From assembly GCA_051745535.1 (NCBI GenBank), contig JBNJED010000104.1, positions 1 through 5,395 on the forward strand: a DNA stretch of 5,395 nucleotides, in the 5' to 3' direction. This stretch comes from Thiohalospira sp051745535. Lineage in GTDB: Bacteria; Pseudomonadota; Gammaproteobacteria; Thiohalospirales; Thiohalospiraceae. The notes under the pieces are model-generated. The model was given only the letters and a program-made list of their open reading frames with translations. It did not search any database and was not told the origin of the DNA. The translations under genes and the position numbers were made by a program. Below, piece after piece: positions 1 through 5,012 of this stretch. Every line of letters begins with the position of its first letter. Within the stretch, counting starts at the first letter, position 1.

Positions 1-536
1 TGGACCAGCGTGGGCGCATCGGTCCAGTACATGGTGAAGGTCAGGCCGGTGAGGAAGGCCATGGCCAGCCAGAGCAGATGGGTGATCCCGTACTTGGTAA
101 TCTTCTCGCCGTTCCACGGCCCCTTGGACAGGCGCAGCCGCTTGGGTCGCTCCCCCTGGACCAGCCGCTCGATGAGGATATAGACGTCCGTCCACAGGGT
201 CTGGAAGCAGAAGTAGCCACAGAAGACCCGCCCGGCGATGCCGGTGACAAAGAACAACAGCCACGCCGCGATGATCAACAGTCCCGCCAGCCAGAAGATG
301 TCCTGGGCGAAGACCGTCAGGTCGAAGAGGTAGAACTGGCGGCCGGGGATGTCGAACTGAACGGCCTGGCTGGGGCCGGTGGTCCGGTCCCAGCGCAGCC
401 ACGGCAGGAGGAAGTAGACGCCGTAGGCGAGGATCAGGATCCCCCACTTGAGGTTCCTGAACCGGCCCTTTACGGAGCGGGGGTGGATGGGGATGCGCGC
501 CTGGTAGGCGCCCTCCTGAGCGGTTTCCGTTGCCAT
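1..536 (-). CDS. ccoG: CcoG, cbb3 oxidase assembly / cupric reductase, N-terminal part (runs off window)
   Basis: The first 178 codons of a CcoG (FixG/RdxA) family membrane iron-sulfur protein; the rest lies beyond base 1. Visible are the family N-terminus YQARIPIHPRSVKGRFRNLK (residues 11-30), membrane spans near 31-47, 80-98 and 150-170, and GRVFCGYFCFQTLWTDVY (102-119) with Cys106 and Cys110 after the second span. The ferredoxin-like 4Fe-4S motifs of the family would lie in the missing part. Family knowledge: CcoG is needed to assemble cbb3 oxidase and has been shown in Rhodobacter to reduce Cu(II), supplying Cu(I) for the CuB centre. The ATG at 536 is preceded by GGAGGG (543-548) with 6-nt spacing. 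It sits 214 bp downstream of ccoP on the same strand, the usual place for ccoGHIS. Identity is confident; only completeness is unknown. Confidence 0.95.
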   Translation of the reverse strand, partial: MATETAQEGAYQARIPIHPRSVKGRFRNLKWGILILAYGVYFLLPWLRWDRTTGPSQAVQFDIPGRQFYLFDLTVFAQDIFWLAGLLIIAAWLLFFVTGIAGRVFCGYFCFQTLWTDVYILIERLVQGERPKRLRLSKGPWNGEKITKYGITHLLWLAMAFLTGLTFTMYWTDAPTLV

Positions 537-542
537 GGACTT

Positions 543-548
543 CCCTCC
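543..548 (-). promoter_or_regulatory. Ribosome binding site of ccoG
   Basis: The minus strand reads GGAGGG six nucleotides before the ATG at 536. It is the strongest Shine-Dalgarno sequence in the window and fixes the ccoG start. Confidence 0.75.
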
Positions 549-656
549 AGCAATTCTAGCGGTTCACCCGACCCCCGCGGGGGCCGAGCGCCGATTCCGG
601 GCCTGCCCGGCACTACCCCTTCCTCCTGCCGACGGTGCCTGCCGCCGGAAACGACA

Positions 657-690
657 ACGGGAGGTGCAACCGCTGGTCGCGACCTCCCGT
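657..690 (-). terminator. Hairpin, probable terminator downstream of ccoP (possibly bidirectional)
   Basis: A perfect 9-bp inverted repeat, ACGGGAGGT (657-665) and ACCTCCCGT (682-690), encloses a 16-nt loop. Reading with the genes on the minus strand, the stem is followed by TGTCGTTT, a mediocre U-tract. On the plus strand it is followed by GGC and then TCTTTTT, a better U-tract, although no gene on that strand needs it. Position after ccoP and before ccoG supports a termination or partial-termination role for the ccoNOQP transcript. The loop and 3' arm contain the palindrome GGTCGCGACC (675-684), which repeats the arms of the neighbouring hairpin. Confidence 0.5.
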
Positions 691-706
691 GGCTCTTTTT
701 ATGGTT

Positions 707-730
707 GGTCGCGAATCCGTGTTCGCGACC
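707..730. repeat. Perfect inverted repeat just downstream of ccoP
   Basis: GGTCGCGAA (707-715) and TTCGCGACC (722-730) form 9-bp arms around a 6-nt loop, starting 21 bp after the ccoP stop codon. On the minus strand the stem is followed by AACCATAAAAAG, so it lacks a U-tract and is not a classical intrinsic terminator in the direction of the genes. It could protect the 3' end of ccoP mRNA against exonucleases, act as a protein-binding dyad, or compete with the hairpin at 657-690, which contains the same GGTCGCGA core. Confidence 0.55.
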
Positions 731-750
731 TTTATCGCGCTTGTCGAGGC

Positions 751-1680
751 CTAGCTGCCGCCGCCGAGCTCGTGGACGTAGAGCGTCAGCAGCCGGATCT
801 CGTCCTCGGAGAGACGGTCACCGAACTTCGGCATCTCGCGCTGGATACCGTCGTGGATGACCTCCTTCACCTCGGCCATCTTGGCATCGATGCCCTCGGC
901 ATCCGGAACGTCGGCGACGGTCCAGATGGAGTCGGTGAGGTTGGCGGCACCCACGGACTCGCGCCCGGTCCCCTCGGTGGTGTGGCACTGGTAGCAGCCA
1001 CCGGTAGGGCCGTTGAAGATCTCCTCGCCCTGCGAGGCCAGCTCCTGGTCGACGTCGTGGCCCGAGAGGCTCAGGGCGTAGGCCGCCACCGAGTCGAGCT
1101 GCTCCTCGTTGAAGGTCTCCTGGAACGGGGGCATGTAGCCCAGCCGGCCCTGATGGATGGTCTCCTCGATATCGGCGAAATCGCCGCCCCAGAGCCAGGC
1201 GTCGTCCACCAGGTTGGGATAGGCGCCCATGACGCCGCCCCCGCCCTGCTGGTGGCAGGCGGCGCAGTTGTCGCCGAACAGCCCCCGACCGTAGGAGCGG
1301 GTGAAGGCCATGAGATCCGGATCTTCCTGAATGGCCTCGTAGCTGAGATCCGAGACCTGGTCCAGGTAATCCTGCTGGCGAACCGCCGCGGGGCTCTCCT
1401 TCATCTCCTTGAGGAATAGCGCCCGGGTGTTCCAGTGGGTCGTCTCCTCCTCGCCCGCTTCGTTCTCGTAGGTGATGGTGTTCATCAGCCCCTTGGTATA
1501 CGTATCCCCCACCGGCCAGGCCGGATAGAGGATCCAGTAGACCACCGCGAAGATGACCGTGGCGTAGAAGGTCCACAGCCACCAGCGGGGCAGGGGATTG
1601 TTGTACTCCTGGAGGTCACCGTCCCAGGCGTGGCCGGTGGTCTCCACCTCACCCTGGTTCTGGTTGTTGTGCTCACTCAT
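751..1680 (-). CDS. ccoP: CcoP, dihaem cytochrome c subunit of cbb3 oxidase
   Basis: A 309-residue membrane-anchored dihaem cytochrome c that takes electrons from soluble c-type cytochromes and passes them via CcoO to CcoN. An N-terminal family region, HAWDGDLQEYNNPLPRWWLW (17-36), leads into one membrane span (about 35-53). Two periplasmic cytochrome c domains follow. The first has CAACH (Cys139, Cys142, His143) with probable axial Met183 in GYMPPF. The second has CYQCH (Cys229, Cys232, His233) with probable axial Met283 in REMPKF. The protein is very acidic: by hand count 53 Asp/Glu and 16 Lys/Arg, including a run of acidic residues at 72-79. The start MSEHNN is chosen because GAGGA (1689-1693) lies 8 nt upstream and the gene then overlaps ccoQ by 8 nt. 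An in-frame ATG ten codons further up is less likely. It is the last gene of ccoNOQP. Confidence 0.97.
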   Translation of the reverse strand: MSEHNNQNQGEVETTGHAWDGDLQEYNNPLPRWWLWTFYATVIFAVVYWILYPAWPVGDTYTKGLMNTITYENEAGEEETTHWNTRALFLKEMKESPAAVRQQDYLDQVSDLSYEAIQEDPDLMAFTRSYGRGLFGDNCAACHQQGGGGVMGAYPNLVDDAWLWGGDFADIEETIHQGRLGYMPPFQETFNEEQLDSVAAYALSLSGHDVDQELASQGEEIFNGPTGGCYQCHTTEGTGRESVGAANLTDSIWTVADVPDAEGIDAKMAEVKEVIHDGIQREMPKFGDRLSEDEIRLLTLYVHELGGGS

Positions 1681-1876
1681 CTTTGTTGTCCTCACGCTTC
1701 GGGGCATCATCGTGCCCCTCGTTGAGCGGCATGAACCGGTAGGATTCCAGGCGCTCGGTGCGCCGCCGCCCGGTGTATACGTAGAGGAGGATGCCCACGT
1801 AGGTGGTGAAGAAGAGCACCAGCGCGAACATCTTGCTGTTATCCAGTTCCGTGAACCAGAGGAAAAAGTCCTGCAT
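1673..1876 (-). CDS. ccoQ: CcoQ, small single-span subunit of cbb3 oxidase
   Basis: A 67-residue CcoQ/FixQ-type protein. Residues 17-35 (MFALVLFFTTYVGILLYVY) form one membrane span, followed by a basic stop-transfer stretch GRRRTER and the motif ESYRFMPLNE (44-53). The tail is charged and acidic. Family knowledge: CcoQ is not catalytic; it stabilises the complex, helps CcoP associate, and has been linked to oxygen signalling in Rhodobacter. The start is the ATG at 1876, with GGTGA (1882-1886) 5 nt upstream. An in-frame GTG at 1885 would give 70 residues but overlaps that Shine-Dalgarno sequence. The gene follows ccoO after 27 nt and overlaps ccoP by 8 nt. Sequence conservation of CcoQ is low, so much of the confidence comes from position. 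Confidence 0.93.
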   Translation of the reverse strand: MQDFFLWFTELDNSKMFALVLFFTTYVGILLYVYTGRRRTERLESYRFMPLNEGHDDAPKREDNKDE

Positions 1877-1881
1877 ACGTA

Positions 1882-1886
1882 TCACC
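1882..1886 (-). promoter_or_regulatory. Ribosome binding site deciding the ccoQ start
   Basis: The minus strand reads GGTGA followed by TACGT and the ATG at 1876, a 5-nt spacing. The alternative GTG start at 1885 lies inside this motif and has no good Shine-Dalgarno sequence of its own. Confidence 0.5.
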
Positions 1887-1903
1887 GGGTCGGTTGAATC
1901 GGG

Positions 1904-2638
1904 TTACCGATACTCGACGAACTCACCCTCGTCGTACTTGCTGAAGTCGACCATGGTCCCGAGGACCTGCAGGTAGGCGACGATGGCGTCCATCTCCGTG
2001 ATGTCGGAGCGATCGCCGTCGTAGTTGCCCTGCTGGGCCTCGTCCACCAGGTTCTGGTCGGCCTTCGGGATGTGGAGCTGGTCCGCCACATCCTTGCCGA
2101 ACTCCTCGACGTTGGCCTGGTACTCCTCCTGGGTCTCCGAGTAGGGAACGCCCACGGCCTTCAGCGCCCGCATGCGGTCCTCGATCTGGGAGTAGTCCAG
2201 CTTGTTCTCCGACAGCCAGGGATAGTTCGGCATGATGGACTCCGGCACCACCGACCGCGGGGCCTCCAGGTGCTGGACGTGCCACTCGTTGGAGTACTTG
2301 CCGCCCACCCGGGCCAGGTCCGGGCCCGTACGCTTGGAGCCCCACTGGAAGGGGTGGTCGTACTTGGACTCGGCGGCCAGGGAATAATGGCCGTACCGCA
2401 GGTCCTCGTCCCGGAAGGGCCGGACCATCTGGGAGTGGCAGGTGTAGCAGCCCTCCCGCAGGTACATGTCCCGGCCCCGCAGCTCCAGCGGGGTGTAGGG
2501 GCGGACCCCGTCCACATCCTCGACGGTCTCGTCGATGTAGTAGAGCGGGACGATCTCCACCAGTCCGCCGATGCTGATCACGAGCAGCGTCAGGATGATG
2601 AGCCAGCCCGCGTTGGTCTCGATTGTTTCGTGTTTCAT
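1904..2638 (-). CDS. ccoO: CcoO, monohaem cytochrome c subunit of cbb3 oxidase
   Basis: A 244-residue membrane-bound monohaem cytochrome c that relays electrons from CcoP to the haem b/b3-CuB subunit CcoN. It starts MKHETIETNAGW, followed by one membrane span (about 12-31). The periplasmic domain contains REGCYTCHSQMVRPF with the haem site Cys64, Cys67, His68; then KRTGPDLARVGGKYSNEWH (102-120) and PESIMPNYPWL, where Met136 is the expected axial ligand. The C-terminus has TEMDAIVAYLQVLGT, the usual family ending helix. The charge is acidic (44 Asp/Glu, 23 Lys/Arg). GGAGA (2644-2648) lies 5 nt before the ATG. A longer reading frame starting 19 codons upstream would run into the end of ccoN and lacks family similarity. 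The gap to ccoN is 25 nt, consistent with one operon. Confidence 0.97.
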   Translation of the reverse strand: MKHETIETNAGWLIILTLLVISIGGLVEIVPLYYIDETVEDVDGVRPYTPLELRGRDMYLREGCYTCHSQMVRPFRDEDLRYGHYSLAAESKYDHPFQWGSKRTGPDLARVGGKYSNEWHVQHLEAPRSVVPESIMPNYPWLSENKLDYSQIEDRMRALKAVGVPYSETQEEYQANVEEFGKDVADQLHIPKADQNLVDEAQQGNYDGDRSDITEMDAIVAYLQVLGTMVDFSKYDEGEFVEYR

Positions 2639-2663
2639 GACTCTCTCCAGCCCTCGCGGGTTC

Positions 2664-4145
2664 TCAGTGGGCCGCCGGCGCCGGAATGGAGGCATCGGCG
2701 GTGGCGTTCTCGCGCTTCGCCTGGCGGATGGTCATCCAGGCGTTGTAGGCGAGCAGCAGCATACCGGCCACGAAGAACATCCCGCCGATGGCGCGGACCG
2801 CGTAGGGCATGTGCAGGAACTCCACCGTCTCGATGAAGGTGTAGGCGAGGTTGCCGTACTCATCGAAGGCGCGGAGCAGCAGGCCCTGCCCGATACCGGC
2901 CACCCACATGGCGCTGATGTAGAGCACGATGCCGATGGTCGCCAGGAAGAAGTGGGCATAGACCAGCTTCTGGCTGAACAGGCGCGTGCCGTACAGGCGC
3001 GGGATCAGGTGGTAGAAGGAGCCGATGGTGATCATCGCCACCCAGCCCAGGGCACCGGAGTGGACGTGGCCCACGGTCCAGTCCGTGTAGTGGGAAAGGG
3101 CGTTCACGCTCTTCAGCGACATGAGCGGACCCTCGAAGGTCGACATGCCGTAGAAGGAGAGCGAGGTGATCAGGAAGAGCATGATCGGGTCGGTCCGCAG
3201 CTTCTCCCACGCCCCGGACAGGGTCATGATGCCGTTGATCATGCCGCCCCAGGAGGGCATCAGCAGCAGGATGGAGAAGGTCGCCGCCAGGGTGGAGGTC
3301 CAGTCCGGCAGGGCGGTCCAGTGGAGGTGGTGCGCACCCACCCACATGTACAGGAAGATCAGCGCCCAGAAGTGGATGATGGACAGCCGGTAGGAGTAGA
3401 CCGGCCGCTCCGCCTGCTTGGGCACGAAGTAGTACATCATGCCGAGGAAGGCCGCGGTGAGGAAGAAGCCTACCGCGTTATGGCCGTACCACCACTGGGT
3501 CATGGCGTCCTGCACACCGGCGTGCAGGCTGTAGGACTCCCAGCTGAACAGGGAGACCGGCATCGCCATGTTGTTGAAGATGTGCAACAGGGCCGTCGCC
3601 AGGATAAAGGCGATGAAGAACCAGTTGGCCACATAGATGTGGGGCTGGCTCCGGCGGCGCAGGGTCTGCACGTAGATCCAGAAGTAGACCACCCAGACCA
3701 CGGCGATGAGGATGTCCACCGGCCAGGTCATCTCGGCGTACTCGCGCGCCTGGGTATAGCCCGAGACGTAGTTGAGCGCCGAGATCACCAGGGCGATCTG
3801 CCAGCCCCAGAAGGTGAAATTCGCCAGGGTATCGCTGTACAGCCGGGTCTGGCAGGTACGCTGCACCACGTAGTAGGAGGTGGCGAACAGCGCGCTGCCG
3901 CCGAAGCCGAAGATCACCGCGGAGGTATGCACCGGCCGCAGGCGGCCGAAGGTGATCTCGGGGATGCCGAAGTTGAGGAAGGGCCAGGCCAGCTCCGAGG
4001 CGATGTACACCCCGGTGGTCATGCCGAGCACACCCCAGATGATGGCCATGATCGTAAATTTGCGGACGATATCGTAGTTGTACTGGTCCGCTGCCGAGAC
4101 GGCACCCTCCCGGGTGCCCGTGCTGTCAGCGATTGTCTGTGTCAT
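2664..4145 (-). CDS. ccoN: CcoN, catalytic subunit I of cbb3-type cytochrome c oxidase
   Basis: A 493-residue haem-copper oxidase subunit that reduces oxygen to water and pumps protons across the inner membrane, with about 12 membrane spans. The expected metal ligands are present. His73 (RPVHTS) and His362 are low-spin haem b ligands, and His360 (VGHVHSGALGW) is the high-spin haem b3 ligand. His222 (WYGHNAVG), His272 and His273 (GAHHLHW) are the CuB ligands. Tyr266 (IFLYMWVG) is placed six residues before the His pair, as is the Tyr cross-linked to a CuB histidine in known cbb3 enzymes. Glu338 (STFEGP) matches the conserved Glu of the family. Length is near normal, with a slightly long N-terminus and an Ala/Pro-rich tail. 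The ATG at 4145 has GAGG (4152-4155) 6 nt upstream. It is the first gene of ccoNOQP, behind a probable FNR/ANR-controlled promoter. Confidence 0.98.
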   Translation of the reverse strand: MTQTIADSTGTREGAVSAADQYNYDIVRKFTIMAIIWGVLGMTTGVYIASELAWPFLNFGIPEITFGRLRPVHTSAVIFGFGGSALFATSYYVVQRTCQTRLYSDTLANFTFWGWQIALVISALNYVSGYTQAREYAEMTWPVDILIAVVWVVYFWIYVQTLRRRSQPHIYVANWFFIAFILATALLHIFNNMAMPVSLFSWESYSLHAGVQDAMTQWWYGHNAVGFFLTAAFLGMMYYFVPKQAERPVYSYRLSIIHFWALIFLYMWVGAHHLHWTALPDWTSTLAATFSILLLMPSWGGMINGIMTLSGAWEKLRTDPIMLFLITSLSFYGMSTFEGPLMSLKSVNALSHYTDWTVGHVHSGALGWVAMITIGSFYHLIPRLYGTRLFSQKLVYAHFFLATIGIVLYISAMWVAGIGQGLLLRAFDEYGNLAYTFIETVEFLHMPYAVRAIGGMFFVAGMLLLAYNAWMTIRQAKRENATADASIPAPAAH

Positions 4146-4192
4146 TTGACGCCTCGCTAGTTCAAACCGAACGGATTCCGGAACGGAGCCCC

Positions 4193-4206
4193 GGGGCCTG
4201 GGCCCC
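4193..4206 (-). repeat. GC-rich hairpin in the bioD-ccoN gap
   Basis: GGGGCC and GGCCCC flank TG. As a folded RNA this is best drawn as GGGGC/GCCCC with a 4-nt loop. It lies 48-61 nt before the ccoN start. No run of T follows on the minus strand, so it is not a convincing intrinsic terminator for bioD. In a transcript starting near 4272 it would be a leader stem-loop. Confidence 0.35.
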
Positions 4207-4221
4207 TCAAGGTGGTTGTGA

Positions 4222-4251
4222 ATAGTAATCGACCGGCGATCGACGAAGCAA
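4222..4251 (-). promoter_or_regulatory. Weak sigma70-like promoter candidate containing an 11-bp-period direct repeat
   Basis: On the minus strand, TTGCTT (4246-4251) and TACTAT (4222-4227) are separated by 18 nt and match 3/6 and 4/6 of the -35 and -10 consensus. The spacer holds GTCGAT twice (4239-4244 and 4228-4233), repeating every 11 bp, about one helical turn, as an activator or repressor site might. Transcription would begin near 4215, 70 nt before ccoN. The FNR-like box would then be near -98, not a standard activating position, so this would be a second, independent promoter. Evidence is weak. Confidence 0.22.
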
Positions 4252-4278
4252 GCACAGGGGCCGCCGGAGGCATGGTCT

Positions 4279-4284
4279 AGATTG
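4279..4284 (-). promoter_or_regulatory. Putative -10 element of the FNR/ANR-dependent ccoN promoter
   Basis: If the FNR-like box at 4307-4320 is centred at -41.5, the -10 hexamer should fall here, with a transcript start near 4272. The minus strand reads CAATCT, which matches the consensus only at positions 2 (A) and 6 (T), but these are the two most important bases. FNR-activated class II promoters need no -35 element. The predicted leader is about 127 nt. Confidence 0.35.
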
Positions 4285-4306
4285 ACGCATTCGGGGGTAC
4301 GGGGAA

Positions 4307-4320
4307 TTGATCGGGATCAG
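4307..4320 (-). promoter_or_regulatory. FNR/ANR-type binding site upstream of ccoN
   Basis: The minus strand reads CTGATCCCGATCAA, matching 9 of 10 bases of the FNR/ANR consensus TTGAT-N4-ATCAA with the correct 4-bp spacer. It lies 162 bp before ccoN on the same strand. Family knowledge: FNR, ANR and FixK proteins activate cbb3 oxidase operons under low oxygen through such boxes. The upstream half overlaps the last Gly codon and the TGA stop of bioD, so the site is shared with coding sequence. A single mismatch and the sensible context make this the best regulatory call in the window, though a 9/10 match can also arise by chance. Confidence 0.6.
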
Positions 4321-5012
4321 CCCGGCGGCATGCGCCCCAGCCGATCAACGGCGCCATGGAGCGCTTCGGCGGCCTGTCGGGGTGTGGCATCTGGCACATG
4401 GGCCAGTTCGGCCAGCAGGGGTACCGACAGGCGCTCGACCAGCGTATCACGATTGGCGGCGGCCGCCGCCATCTCCGGCTCGATGTGGTTGGCGACCCAG
4501 CCCGCCAGGGGGAGACCGCGGGCGGCGATGGCCTCGGCGGTGAGCAGGGCGTGGTTGAGGCAGCCCAGGCGCAGGCCCACCACCATCACCACCGGCAGCC
4601 CCAGGGCCACGGCCAGGTCGGCCAGGGTCTCCCCCGGGGCCGTGGGCACCAGCCAGCCGCCGGCGCCCTCCACCACCGCCGTGGTACCGGGGGGTACGGC
4701 GGCCTCGAGCCGCCGCGCCAGGGGGGTGGTACTCAGGTCCACTCCTACCTCCGCGGCGGCGAGATGGGGCGCCATGGGCGGTTCCAGGCAGACGGGATTC
4801 ACCGCCTCGTAGGGCAGCTCCACCGAGGCGGCACCGCGCAGGGCCTCGGCATCCTCGTTGCGCAGCCCCGCCGGAGTAACTTCCGCCCCGGCGGCCACGG
4901 GCTTGAGGCCGCAGACCGCCTCCCCGGCGGCGGCCCAGGCAGCCACCAGGCCGGCGGCCACCCGGGTCTTGCCCACCCCGGTGTCGGTCCCGGTGACGAA
5001 GACCCCCCTCAT
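4317..5012 (-). CDS. bioD: BioD, ATP-dependent dethiobiotin synthetase
   Basis: A 231-residue cytoplasmic enzyme that uses CO2 and ATP to close the ureido ring of 7,8-diaminopelargonate, giving dethiobiotin, the penultimate step of biotin synthesis. The P-loop GTDTGVGKT (8-16) has Lys15 and Thr16. GLKPVAAG (35-42) carries the catalytic Lys37, NEDAEAL (52-58) the substrate-side region, VVEGAGGWLVP (113-123) the Walker-B-like Glu115, and VGLRLGCLNHALLTAEA (145-161) the dimer and substrate loop; WVANHIEP (172-179) contacts the nucleotide base in the family. Length is typical. Where the Escherichia coli enzyme has Ser41, this protein has Ala41. The ATG overlaps the bioC stop as ATGA and no clear Shine-Dalgarno sequence precedes it, so translation is probably coupled to bioC. 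It appears to be the last gene of the biotin operon, with an FNR-like box over its stop codon. Confidence 0.96.
   Translation of the reverse strand: MRGVFVTGTDTGVGKTRVAAGLVAAWAAAGEAVCGLKPVAAGAEVTPAGLRNEDAEALRGAASVELPYEAVNPVCLEPPMAPHLAAAEVGVDLSTTPLARRLEAAVPPGTTAVVEGAGGWLVPTAPGETLADLAVALGLPVVMVVGLRLGCLNHALLTAEAIAARGLPLAGWVANHIEPEMAAAAANRDTLVERLSVPLLAELAHVPDATPRQAAEALHGAVDRLGRMPPG

Noticed and set aside
572..583. GC palindrome CCCCCGCGGGGG and nearby CCGGGC/GCCCGG (597-610) before ccoG
   Set aside because: Short self-complementary GC strings are expected by chance at this base composition. They have no usable loop or U-tract and no clear regulatory match.
537..750. FNR box or sigma70 promoter for ccoG
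   Set aside because: I looked for TTGAT-N4-ATCAA and for paired -35/-10 hexamers on the minus strand and found no FNR half-sites and only isolated -10-like strings such as CATAAA without a partner.
78..1419. Plus-strand open frames of 260 and 294 codons over ccoG and ccoP
   Set aside because: Both are antisense to clearly identified genes, cross the intergenic hairpins and show low-complexity composition.
1681..1710. Upstream ATG that would lengthen CcoP by 10 residues
   Set aside because: The extension (MMPRSVRTTK) does not resemble the family N-terminus and the good Shine-Dalgarno sequence at 1689-1693 serves the ATG at 1680.
2639..2695. Upstream start that would lengthen CcoO by 19 residues
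   Set aside because: It would overlap the end of ccoN. The added residues are Arg/Pro-rich and unlike CcoO, and the ATG at 2638 has its own Shine-Dalgarno sequence.
2571..4160. 529-codon open frame on the plus strand opposite ccoN
   Set aside because: It is the antisense shadow of a well-conserved GC-rich gene. Its translation is rich in His, Gly, Glu and Asp with no domain or membrane pattern, while the minus-strand frame encodes every CcoN ligand.
4146..4167. TTTGA-N12-TCAAA dyad around the ccoN ribosome binding site
   Set aside because: The 12-bp spacer is wrong for an FNR site. A 5-bp AT-rich stem with the GAGG in its loop is too weak to claim a regulatory switch.
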